The position numbers and the translations under genes were made by a program. Under the pieces are notes generated by a model. That model was not told the DNA's origin and made no database searches. It worked only from the letters and a program-made list of their open reading frames with translations. Shown piece by piece: positions 23,161-29,873 of a stretch of 64,000 nucleotides of DNA. Numbering within the stretch: the stretch's first letter is position 1; every line of letters begins with the position of its first letter. The stretch is from Sva-07 sp963707515 (GTDB taxonomy: Bacteria > Actinomycetota > Acidimicrobiia > Acidimicrobiales > Ilumatobacteraceae), in the NCBI GenBank assembly GCA_963707515.1, contig CAVPQI010000001.1, positions 2,170,001 through 2,234,000 on the forward strand. The letters are read 5' to 3'.

Positions 23161-24131
23161 CAGGCGACCTGCACCTTGGCCGGCACGCGGATCACGTCGG
23201 GCCAGTCGTAGAGGTGGTCGATCACCTCGGGTGTCGTCGAGATCGGTCGAACGCCGAGCAGTTCGTCCATCCGGCTGTTGTCGGCGAGCCGTCCCCGGTG
23301 CATCAACTCGGCGACGTGGTCGGGGATCGGCGCTCCGAAGAGGTGGCTGACCGTGCGGGCGATGCGCCACTCCGGTCCGACGAGCGGGATCGGCAGCCGA
23401 CGACCCCGAGCGATCGCCTGCAGCGCCGTGATCGCACCGGGTGCGACGACGTTGACGGGCTCGGCCAAGCCACGACTCGCTGCGGCGACGATCGCCCGGG
23501 CCGCATCGAGGTCCTCGATCACGGCGAACGGTGGATCAGCGAACGGGCTGAACGGGACGGCGGGCATGCGCAACAGACGTCCGAGCGGCGAGGGCACGTG
23601 AGTGCCGAGCACCGGCGCCAGGCGCACCGCGCCGACGGTCACACCGACCCGCTCGCCGACGCGTGCTGCCGTGCGTTCGATGGCGGCCACGGTGCGACCC
23701 CAGTCGCACGTCGGGTTGACGGGCGCCGACTCGGCGGGTCGGGTGAGGGCACCGCGGCTGCGGCCGTACACCTCGATCCCGCTGCGCACCACGACGTGCT
23801 CGAGGCTCCGGCACTCGGCAGCGGCGCCGAGGATCGACGTCGCCGCCTGATCGGTGAGATGGGCAGCCTCGGCGGGCGCGGCCCGTGCATTGGGTTCCCA
23901 CACGCCGACGTGCACCAGGACGTGCGGATCGAAGGCGAGGACGGTGGCGACGATGCGATCGTGTTCGTCGGGGTGGATGCGGTGGAACTCGGTCCGTTGC
24001 AACCGCCGCCGCGGCGGATCGACGTCGATTCCGGCCAGCGCACCGACGCCGTCGACCTCTTCGAGCATGCTGGCGACGAGCGTGCCGAGCTCGCCCCCGA
24101 CGCCGCTCACGAACACCCGCTTGCCCGGCAT
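23160..24131 (-). CDS. NAD-dependent epimerase/dehydratase family protein
   Basis: A 323-residue extended SDR protein. The Rossmann motif is modified (VFVSGVGGELGTLVASMLEE). DVDPPRRRLQ, VHVGVWEP and VVVRSGIEVYGRSR fall where the nucleotide loop and the Y-x3-K site lie, but the Y-x3-K lysine is replaced (YGRSR), so catalysis may differ. It heads a minus-strand operon with the acyltransferase-like, hydrolase and FAD genes. The TAGGTT hexamer seven bases before ATG 24131 is the likely promoter. The mycobacterial counterpart is annotated galE2. Confidence 0.72.
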   Translation of the reverse strand: MPGKRVFVSGVGGELGTLVASMLEEVDGVGALAGIDVDPPRRRLQRTEFHRIHPDEHDRIVATVLAFDPHVLVHVGVWEPNARAAPAEAAHLTDQAATSILGAAAECRSLEHVVVRSGIEVYGRSRGALTRPAESAPVNPTCDWGRTVAAIERTAARVGERVGVTVGAVRLAPVLGTHVPSPLGRLLRMPAVPFSPFADPPFAVIEDLDAARAIVAAASRGLAEPVNVVAPGAITALQAIARGRRLPIPLVGPEWRIARTVSHLFGAPIPDHVAELMHRGRLADNSRMDELLGVRPISTTPEVIDHLYDWPDVIRVPAKVQVA

Positions 24132-24138
24132 CGACGCA

Positions 24139-24144
24139 AACCTA
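24139..24144 (-). promoter_or_regulatory. -10 element of the epimerase operon
   Basis: TAGGTT on the minus strand, seven bases, then ATG 24131: a clear case of the leaderless pattern. Confidence 0.55.
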
Positions 24145-24232
24145 CCCGTGACGACGAGCCCGAAACGGCTCCGCCAGGAGCGCCGCGGCGTGCCGCCGGG
24201 GTGGGCGATGCCACAGCGGGTGACGAGTTCTC

Positions 24233-24238
24233 TAGAAT
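24233..24238 (+). promoter_or_regulatory. -10 element of the M23 peptidase gene
   Basis: TAGAAT lies 27 bases before ATG 24266. With GGTGGAG at 24250-24256 this gene has an ordinary leader and ribosome binding site, in contrast with its neighbours. Confidence 0.45.
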
Positions 24239-24265
24239 TCGTCGAGCGCGGGTGGAGTCGAGCCG

Positions 24266-24970
24266 ATGCCTTCTCTGCGGGCCGACCGCCTTCACGTCAT
24301 GTCAGACCTTTCTCTCCCTCCCGACGGTGCTGGTGCACGTCGTCGCCCGCGCCGACGCGTCGGCCGATTGCGGTTGGTGCTTCCTGCCGCCCTGACCGTT
24401 GTCGCACTGGTCGCCGTCGGCGGCCCGCGCGCTGAGCACGCCGCAGCGGCGCCCGACGACGTCACGGTGTCGGCGTCCGCCACGAAGCCGGCGGTGCGCA
24501 CGTTCCAGATCCAGCGCACGTTCACGCCGCCGCCCGGAAAGCTGCCGTTCCCCGTGGACCCGACCTCGTACTGCAGTGTGTGGCGGGGCAGCTTCGGGCG
24601 CGTGCCGTCGGTGAGTCCGACCGGGAAGCACGAGGGCACCGACATCATGGCCCCGGGCGGCAATCTGGTGTTCGCCGTCGAGGACGGCGTGCTGGCCAAG
24701 CGCTACACCGGCACCGGCACGGCCGGGTCCGGTTTCGGCTGGACGGTGCGCGGCGACTCCGGTGTGCTCTACCGCTACTTCCACATGGCAACCGACGACA
24801 TGGGCCGCGTCGTCGGCGACCGCGTGCGGATGGGCGACGTGCTCGGCTTTGTCGGCGACACGGGCACGACGGCGCGCAACTTCCATCTCCACTTCGAGGT
24901 CCGCCCGAACGACTCGCCGGTCGATCCGCTGCCCCTCCTCGACATCCCGGACGGCTGCCGGATCACCTGA
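24266..24970 (+). CDS. M23/LytM-family metallopeptidase, membrane-anchored or secreted
   Basis: A 234-residue cell-wall peptidase candidate. A basic N-terminus and a hydrophobic segment (LVLPAALTVVALVAVGG) form a signal peptide or anchor, and a short linker leads to the LytM domain. Zinc ligands are visible in GKHEGTDIMAP (His-x3-Asp) and HLHFEVR (His-x-His), with the intervening YRYFHMATDDMGRVVGDRV typical of the fold. ATG 24266 has the better ribosome binding site; ATG 24299 would remove 11 residues. It is divergent from the epimerase operon. Confidence 0.85.
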   Translation: MPSLRADRLHVMSDLSLPPDGAGARRRPRRRVGRLRLVLPAALTVVALVAVGGPRAEHAAAAPDDVTVSASATKPAVRTFQIQRTFTPPPGKLPFPVDPTSYCSVWRGSFGRVPSVSPTGKHEGTDIMAPGGNLVFAVEDGVLAKRYTGTGTAGSGFGWTVRGDSGVLYRYFHMATDDMGRVVGDRVRMGDVLGFVGDTGTTARNFHLHFEVRPNDSPVDPLPLLDIPDGCRIT

Positions 24971-25054
24971 TCGATCCGGCACCGGGGATCGCGCTGTGCA
25001 TCGGCCCCACGTCCCTGCACGAGCGGCGGGTCGGGCACGGTGGCCCGTGGGTGA

Positions 25055-25561
25055 TCAGCGGAGCTGATCGGCGCGCAGGATGATCTCGCGGGCCCAGGGA
25101 TCGAGTTGGCGACCGGCGATGCGCTCGGTGACCTGGATCGCCTTGGTCGGCTCGTCGACGAGGCCGCTCCAGCGGATGTAGCCCCCCATGATGCCGATGA
25201 TGCGGTCGCCGACCTCGTCGCCGTGCACGAGCACCTTGGTGCCGTGGCGCGACAGCTCGCGCAGCTCGCCGTAGAACGACTTCAGATAGGCGTCGGTGTG
25301 GTCGCCGTTGAACGGGCGGTGCCGGTACGGCACGCCCAGCTCGTCGTAGTTGTGCAGGTTGTGCGGAGCGGCGATGATCGACATCACACAGCCGAACCCG
25401 TTCTCACGGATCCAGATGATCTCTTCCTGGCGACGGACCCGGCGATGGTTGTCGCCCGTGCCGCCCGGGCGCTCGCAGACCGCCAGCTTGTCCTTGATGA
25501 TCCAGGTGAAGTTGCGCGGCGTGATGCCGAGCGCCCACTTTCCGCGCAGCCGTTGTGCCAT
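25055..25561 (-). CDS. dual-specificity-phosphatase-like protein with catalytic Cys replaced by Gly
   Basis: A 168-residue protein laid out like small PTP/DSP phosphatases: an N-terminal NFTWIIKDKLAVCERPG, EEIIWIRENGFGCVMSIIA (strand before the general-acid loop), YRHRPFNGDHTDAYLKSFYG, and a P-loop KVLVHGDEVGDRIIGIMGGY. The family P-loop is H-C-x5-R; here it is H-G-x5-R, so the nucleophile is gone while His and Arg remain. A phosphate-binding or regulatory role is possible. It follows tilS. A tiny frame (MLCDPSREPDR) upstream ends in TGA overlapping its ATG, which may couple translation. Confidence 0.65.
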   Translation of the reverse strand: MAQRLRGKWALGITPRNFTWIIKDKLAVCERPGGTGDNHRRVRRQEEIIWIRENGFGCVMSIIAAPHNLHNYDELGVPYRHRPFNGDHTDAYLKSFYGELRELSRHGTKVLVHGDEVGDRIIGIMGGYIRWSGLVDEPTKAIQVTERIAGRQLDPWAREIILRADQLR

Positions 25562-25610
25562 CAGCGGTCGGGTTCGCGGGAAGGGTCACAGAGCATGTCG
25601 GGTGGCTAGA

Positions 25611-26489
25611 TTAGTCGCTCCCAGCGCCAGATTCGCAAAGACGGAGCAGGGATCCTCTGCGCTCGATGCGTCGGCCCCCACCGATCTCGCAGGCAGCGGC
25701 CCGTCCGCGGGCGACATCGAGCACCCGACGGACCGTCGCCGCATCCGGCGGGTAGCCGTCGCACATCAGCCACTCGCGGATCGCTCGCGCCGCCAACGCA
25801 GGGGGAGCCGTGGCGAGCGCCGCCGCATCCGTCGGCTCGATCGCCGCCGCCAGCTCACCGAGCAGCGCATCGTCGTGACGCAGCAGATCGGCGGTGCGAA
25901 CGAGGATCGGGACCATGTCGCGTGCGGCGATGTCGTCGAGCAATGGCAGCAGCTCGTGGCGGATGCGGTTGCGGCGGAACCGCGGATCGTGGTTGGAGGC
26001 GTCCTCGGCGACCACCAGGCCGTGCGCCGCGCACCAGGCCCGGGTCTCGGCGCGTCGCAGGGCGAGGATCGGGTGGCGCCAGCCAGGGCTGATCGCCGCC
26101 AACCCGGTCGCCCCGGCGCCGCGCAGGAGGGCGAGCAACACGGTTTCGGCCTGGTCGTCGGCGGTGTGGCCGGTCAGCGCATCGGGTCCGAGTGCCGCCC
26201 GGCGGGCCGCTCGGGCGCGCGCTTCGAGGTTCGGGCCGTCGCCGATCGTCACCCGCTCGACGCGGAATGCGACCCCGAGGGCGCGGGCGGCGTCGCGGGC
26301 GACATCGGCGTCGAGATCGGCCTCGGCGCGCAGCCCGTGATGGACGTGCACCGCGTCGACGCGACAGGAAGCGGCGACGGCGAGGCCGGTCAGGGCGCAC
26401 GAGTCGGCGCCGCCCGACAGCGCGCAGATCACCGGTGTCCCGGGTGACGGGAACGTGCAGCGAGCGAGGAGGTCGGCGGTGTCGATCAT
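25611..26489 (-). CDS. tilS: tRNA(Ile)-lysidine synthase
   Basis: A 292-residue ATP-dependent enzyme that converts C34 of tRNA-Ile(CAU) to lysidine so that it reads AUA. The PP-loop SGGADSCALTGLAVA lies at about residues 25-39. VHVHHGLRAEADLDADVARD, LTGHTADDQAETVLLALLRG and RFRRNRIRHELLPLLDD complete the family set. Actinobacterial TilS is short at the C-terminus, as here. No hypoxanthine phosphoribosyltransferase gene follows, unlike the common tilS-hpt-ftsH order. Confidence 0.93.
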   Translation of the reverse strand: MIDTADLLARCTFPSPGTPVICALSGGADSCALTGLAVAASCRVDAVHVHHGLRAEADLDADVARDAARALGVAFRVERVTIGDGPNLEARARAARRAALGPDALTGHTADDQAETVLLALLRGAGATGLAAISPGWRHPILALRRAETRAWCAAHGLVVAEDASNHDPRFRRNRIRHELLPLLDDIAARDMVPILVRTADLLRHDDALLGELAAAIEPTDAAALATAPPALAARAIREWLMCDGYPPDAATVRRVLDVARGRAAACEIGGGRRIERRGSLLRLCESGAGSD

Positions 26490-26510
26490 CCGGACACCGG
26501 GCGACGGGGC

Positions 26511-26669
26511 CTACAGGTCGGAGTGCTGATGGCGCTGCTGGCGGCGATTCGGGTGCTTCTGGGCGGTCACCATCTTGAGATAGCTCCCGACGAGCGCGAC
26601 GACGGCGATGATGACGACCAGCGTGAGGGCGATGCCGATCCACCAGTGCCAGACGTTGGCTGCGAGCAT
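26511..26669 (-). CDS. small single-pass membrane protein
   Basis: A 52-residue protein: MLAANVWHWW, one membrane helix (IGIALTLVVIIAVVALVGSY) and a basic, Gln/His-rich tail (KHPNRRQQRHQH). TAGCCT lies seven bases before ATG 26669, giving it a leaderless promoter, and it probably leads the tilS transcript, ending 22 bases before the tilS start. I do not know a homologue by name. Confidence 0.65.
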   Translation of the reverse strand: MLAANVWHWWIGIALTLVVIIAVVALVGSYLKMVTAQKHPNRRQQRHQHSDL

Positions 26670-26676
26670 GGCGGCA

Positions 26677-26682
26677 AGGCTA
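26677..26682 (-). promoter_or_regulatory. -10 element of the small protein-tilS unit
   Basis: TAGCCT on the minus strand with seven bases to ATG 26669. Confidence 0.5.
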
Positions 26683-26728
26683 CCCGCCACCCTCGTTGCG
26701 CCCCAAGCAGAACGAACGGGCGCCCGCC

Positions 26729-26843
26729 GCTCGGCCGACCAACCGTGGCCAACCGAGCGATCGCCGTGAGGCCGAGCACGTCAGCGCGGCTGGCGCTCGG
26801 CCGACCAACCGTGGCCCACCGCGCGATCGCGGTGAGGCCGAGC
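26729..26843. repeat. two copies of a 49-bp REP-like element with inverted ends
   Basis: Copies at 26729-26777 and 26795-26843 begin GCTCGGCC and end GGCCGAGC, so each has perfect eight-base inverted ends. Both share the core GCCGACCAACCGTGGCC and differ at only four positions. The second copy abuts the rsrA stop codon. A diverged third copy, in reverse orientation, lies at 59734-59780. This looks like a dispersed, palindromic spacer element rather than a coding feature. Confidence 0.8.
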
Positions 26844-27142
26844 TAACCAATAGAGCCGTCGCCGTCGAAGTCGGTCTGGAAACAACGCTCGATGCGCTGC
26901 ACCAGCTCGGACGGCAACTCGTCGTTCTGACACTTGACGGCGATGACCTGCTTCAGCTCGGCGTGGAAGTCGAACGCTCCGAGGCAGTCGAGACATCCGG
27001 CGAGGTGGGCGCGGACGGCGTCGCACTGGTCGGCGGTCAGCTCGTCGTCGAGGAACTCCTCGAGCTCGCGCAGCGCCTCGGCGCAGTCGCCGACGATCGT
27101 TTCACCGGTGTCGTTCCCGTCCTGCGGTGTCTGATCACTCAT
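26843..27142 (-). CDS. rsrA: zinc-binding anti-sigma factor of the RsrA/ZAS family
   Basis: A 99-residue anti-sigma factor expected to hold the ECF sigma factor encoded just upstream and release it on thiol oxidation. The zinc site shows as VGDCAEALRELEEFLDDELT followed by HLAGCLDC (the H-x3-C-x2-C motif), with a further Cys in AVKCQNDELPSEL. ATG 27142 lies inside the end of the sigma gene (eight-base overlap), the standard sigR-rsrA coupling. With mycothiol synthesis in the same window, a disulfide-stress role is likely. Confidence 0.85.
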   Translation of the reverse strand: MSDQTPQDGNDTGETIVGDCAEALRELEEFLDDELTADQCDAVRAHLAGCLDCLGAFDFHAELKQVIAVKCQNDELPSELVQRIERCFQTDFDGDGSIG

Positions 27143-27746
27143 CGTCGGTCTCCTGCCCTGCGCTGCCGTCTGCGGGGGCGGCACGGGCGCCGACCAGTCC
27201 ACGTTGCAGGGCATAGTCGTGCAACGACTTCTGCATCGCCTTTCTTCCCCGGTGGAGCCGTGACATGACGGTGCCGATCGGGATGTCGAGGATCTCGGCG
27301 ATCTCCTTGTAGGAGAACCCCTGCACGTCGGCGAGGAGGACGGGGAGGCGGAAGTTGTCGGGAAGGTCCTCGAGGGCTTGTTTGACCTCGGCGTCGGGGA
27401 GCATCTCCATCAACGAGTCCTCGGCCGAGCGGCTGCCGGGGCCGTTCTGCAACGCCGGCAGGTTGCGGTACAGGTAGAGCTCTTCGACGTCGGCGAGGCC
27501 GGTCTCGTCGGGCCGCCGCTGCTTGGCCCGGTAGTTGTTGATGTAGGTGTTCGTCATGATGCGGAACAGCCACGCCCGCAGATTGGTGCCCTCGGTGAAG
27601 GTGTGGAAGCTGCGGTAGCCCTTGAGGTACGTCTCTTGGACGAGGTCCTCGGCGTCGCTGCGGTTGCGCGTCATCCGCAGCGCACCGGAGAAGAGCTGCG
27701 GCGCGAACGGCATCGCCTGCTCGGCGAACGTCGCCTGGTCGGCCAT
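27135..27746 (-). CDS. sigR: ECF RNA polymerase sigma factor of the SigR/SigH type
   Basis: A 203-residue group 4 sigma factor. Region 2 includes GALRMTRNRSDAEDLVQETY and LRAWLFRIMTNTYINNYRAK, with the RRPDE segment typical of SigR/SigH. Region 4 includes LPDNFRLPVLLADVQGFSYK and EIAEILDIPIGTVMSRLHRG. It directs stress genes when the thiol-sensing RsrA lets go. TAGGGT six bases before ATG 27746 is a likely housekeeping promoter. CGAAT-N18-GGT just upstream is a weak match to the SigR consensus (GGAAT-N18-GTT), so autoregulation is possible but unproven. Confidence 0.9.
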   Translation of the reverse strand: MADQATFAEQAMPFAPQLFSGALRMTRNRSDAEDLVQETYLKGYRSFHTFTEGTNLRAWLFRIMTNTYINNYRAKQRRPDETGLADVEELYLYRNLPALQNGPGSRSAEDSLMEMLPDAEVKQALEDLPDNFRLPVLLADVQGFSYKEIAEILDIPIGTVMSRLHRGRKAMQKSLHDYALQRGLVGARAAPADGSAGQETDDE

Positions 27747-27752
27747 GCGCGG

Positions 27753-27758
27753 ACCCTA
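27753..27758 (-). promoter_or_regulatory. -10 element of sigR-rsrA
   Basis: TAGGGT on the minus strand, six bases before ATG 27746. Confidence 0.45.
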
Positions 27759-27795
27759 GTCCGCCGCTCGGTGATTCGCCGCCCGGGCCGGACCG

Positions 27796-28341
27796 CTACG
27801 ACGGCGCGGCGTCGGTCTCGGCGGCCGCCTGTTCGCGGGCGAGCTCGGGGACCACGACGTCGAGCGTGCGGACGAACTTGTCGAGCAGATCCGCCAACAC
27901 CGCTCGCTCCTCGGGCTCGAACTGGCCGAGGATGCGCATCATCGCGATCGAGCGCCGCGCCGCGACGTGGGCGTGGCGCTCGCGCCCGACCTCGGTGATG
28001 CGGACGAGGACGACGCGGCCGTCGAGTTCCGAGGCGAAGCGTTCGACGAGGCCGTCCGCCTCGAGCCGCTGCATCGCCCGCGTCGCCGTCGACGGATCGA
28101 CGCGCAAGCGGGCGGCAAGCTCCTTCATCGGGCGGCTGTCGCGTCGGCTGAGCAGGTCGAGGACGTCCATCTGGCCCTGCTCCAACGGCTTCTCGCGTCC
28201 GAAGAAGTAGGCCCGCAGGGCGGCCGCCGAAGCGCCTCTGCGCATCTCGACCCACGCCGTGCCGATCCGGAGGGCGTGCGCCCGGTCGGTCTGGTTGCGA
28301 AAGTCGATCGCAGTCGTGGGTCCACTGGCTGGCTCGGTCAT
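27796..28341 (-). CDS. MarR-family transcriptional regulator
   Basis: A 181-residue winged-helix regulator: GQMDVLDLLSRRDSRPMKEL, AARLRVDPSTATRAMQRLEA (recognition helix) and DGLVERFASELDGRVVLVRI (wing) are in the MarR order, flanked by dimerisation helices. It is divergent from an alpha/beta hydrolase gene, with overlapping -10 elements in a 23-base spacer, so it probably controls both. The start is ATG 28341. The inducer is unknown. Confidence 0.85.
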   Translation of the reverse strand: MTEPASGPTTAIDFRNQTDRAHALRIGTAWVEMRRGASAAALRAYFFGREKPLEQGQMDVLDLLSRRDSRPMKELAARLRVDPSTATRAMQRLEADGLVERFASELDGRVVLVRITEVGRERHAHVAARRSIAMMRILGQFEPEERAVLADLLDKFVRTLDVVVPELAREQAAAETDAAPS

Positions 28342-28350
28342 GCGCGTTTG

Positions 28351-28357
28351 TACGCTA
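28351..28357. promoter_or_regulatory. shared divergent -10 region between marR and hydrolase
   Basis: TACGCTA reads TACGCT on the plus strand (eight bases to ATG 28365) and TAGCGT on the minus strand (ten bases to ATG 28341). The two promoters overlap base for base, so RNA polymerase can serve only one direction at a time. Confidence 0.45.
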
Positions 28358-28364
28358 CCCACCG

Positions 28365-29096
28365 ATGGAAGACGGCGACGGAGCGGAGGCCCCGGCCGGC
28401 CGGGCCGACCCCAGCGGGCCGAGCGCACTGGAGGCGCTGCAGCCATTCGGCAGCTCGCACGTCGACGTCGCCACGTCGGCCGCAACGCAGTACGCCCATC
28501 GCGAGATCTACACCGGGCGGGGGTTGCTCACAGTGCTCTCGCACGAGCCGACCGGCGACCGCGCCGCGGCGGCGATCGTCGCCTGCGGCGGCGCGCTCGG
28601 CGGGGTGCTCGGGCCGGGCCACGCCCTTTACCACCACCTCGGCCAGCGGTGGGCAGCACGCGGCGTTCCGTTCCTGCGCGTCGGCTACCGCCAGCCGAAC
28701 CAGCTCGACCAGTGCGCCCACGATCTGGCCTGCGGTGTCGAACTGGCTCGCGACGCGGGTGCCGAGCGGGTGGTCGTGATGGGTCACAGCTTCGGCGGTG
28801 CGGTCGCCGTGCGGGTGGCCGTGGTGATGCCGGTGTCGGTCGTCGGCGTCGTCACGTTCGCCACCCAGTCGGCTGGGTGCGAGGTCGCCGGCGCGCTCGC
28901 CGGCCGGCCGTTGCTCCTGTTCCACGGCGACCGCGACGAGATCCTGCCGCCCGAGGCGAGCCACGTCGTCGCCGCGATCGCCGGGTCGGGTGAGGTGGTG
29001 ATGCTGCCGGGTGACGGCCACCTGCTCGGGCACAGCGACGCGGCGATCACCGAGCGACTCGACGAGTGGCTGCCCTCGGTGCTCGGCGTCGGCTGA
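28365..29096 (+). CDS. alpha/beta hydrolase (dienelactone-hydrolase-like)
   Basis: A 243-residue hydrolase: nucleophile Ser in VVVMGHSFGGAVAVRVAVVM, Asp in LLFHGDRDEILPP and His in MLPGDGHLLGHSD. The N-terminal 45 residues are acidic and of low complexity. Divergence from the MarR gene with overlapping promoters suggests it is the regulated target, perhaps acting on the compound the regulator senses. The substrate is unknown. Confidence 0.78.
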   Translation: MEDGDGAEAPAGRADPSGPSALEALQPFGSSHVDVATSAATQYAHREIYTGRGLLTVLSHEPTGDRAAAAIVACGGALGGVLGPGHALYHHLGQRWAARGVPFLRVGYRQPNQLDQCAHDLACGVELARDAGAERVVVMGHSFGGAVAVRVAVVMPVSVVGVVTFATQSAGCEVAGALAGRPLLLFHGDRDEILPPEASHVVAAIAGSGEVVMLPGDGHLLGHSDAAITERLDEWLPSVLGVG

Positions 29097-29135
29097 CCCC
29101 GTGCGGCCGCCTGGCTGGCCGACGGCGCGGGGTCG

Positions 29136-29750
29136 TCAGCGATCGGCGTGCAACAGGGCGACGACCATCGACCGCAGCCGATCGACGAGCACCCCGGCGT
29201 CGGTGTCGGGATCGACGACGGCTTGCAGGAGCACCCCGTCGAGGGCCGCTTCGAGCTCGAGCGCCACGCGGGCGGGGTCGAGCTGCTCGTCGACGGCGCC
29301 CGAGCGCTGGGCGTCGGCGATGCTCGTCGTCAGCCAGTGATGCATGCTCGACACCGCGCGGCGGTGCCGATCGGCGACGAACTGGCTGCCGGGCACGGCG
29401 GCGGACAGGGCAACCCAGGCGATCGCTTCTTCTCGACCCGACTCGTCCTCGGGAACGAGCGCACACAGCCCGGCGATCATCCGCTCGATCGCGTCGTCGC
29501 CGGCTGCAGCGCTCGCCGCGATGACGCGGATCGCCTGGCGGCGCAACGTGCGATCGAGCACGCCGGCCACCAGCTCCGCCTTGGTCGGGAAGTGGTGCTG
29601 GACCGTGCCGCCGGTGAGCGTCGCCTGACGGGCGACGGCCCGCACGCTGAGCGAGTCGAGGCCGTCGCGGGCGACGACCGTGATCGCCGCATCGGCGAGC
29701 CGATCCGACGCCGACTCGGGGTCGAGTGCGCCGCCAGCCGGGAAGCCCAT
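29136..29750 (-). CDS. TetR-family repressor of the adjacent MMPL exporter
   Basis: A 204-residue regulator with a TetR helix-turn-helix (ALDPESASDRLADAAITVVA, LSVRAVARQATLTGGTVQHH, FPTKAELVAGVLD) and a variable helical ligand domain. It is divergent from the MMPL transporter gene. Two near-identical palindromes in the spacer are its likely operators. The ligand is unknown; exported lipids or drugs are the usual inducers in such pairs. Confidence 0.85.
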   Translation of the reverse strand: MGFPAGGALDPESASDRLADAAITVVARDGLDSLSVRAVARQATLTGGTVQHHFPTKAELVAGVLDRTLRRQAIRVIAASAAAGDDAIERMIAGLCALVPEDESGREEAIAWVALSAAVPGSQFVADRHRRAVSSMHHWLTTSIADAQRSGAVDEQLDPARVALELEAALDGVLLQAVVDPDTDAGVLVDRLRSMVVALLHADR

Positions 29751-29767
29751 GGGGTGACGTTATTCAC

Positions 29768-29796
29768 TTGACCGCCACCTCGTACAATCGTACGGT
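29768..29796 (+). promoter_or_regulatory. promoter of the MMPL gene
   Basis: TTGACC (29768-29773), a 17-base spacer and TACGGT (29791-29796): the best -35/-10 pair in the window. The first TetR-type palindrome overlaps the spacer and -10. Confidence 0.55.
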
Positions 29797-29817
29797 AACG
29801 CCCCGTACACACGTATG
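29781..29817. promoter_or_regulatory. two palindromic operators, probably for the TetR protein
   Basis: CGTACAATCGTACG (29781-29794, perfect) and CGTACACACGTATG (29804-29817, one mismatch) share the form CGTAC-N4-GTACG. Their centres are 23 bp apart, about two helical turns. They cover the -10 element and the start point of the MMPL promoter. Confidence 0.65.
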
Positions 29818-29873
29818 GTGCGACGGCCCGGGGAAGGTGCCGCGTTCCGTTCCCGAGCCCCTGGAGACCGCCA

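Noticed and set aside
24132..24265. A cyclic di-AMP riboswitch ahead of the M23 peptidase
   Set aside because: Cell-wall peptidases of actinobacteria often carry one, but the spacer is short and lacks the conserved core and paired elements. The kdp leader was checked for the same reason and also lacks it.
29751..29873. TACAAT at 29783-29788 as the -10 of the MMPL gene
   Set aside because: Only nine bases separate it from TTGACC. TACGGT at 29791-29796 has the correct 17-base spacing.
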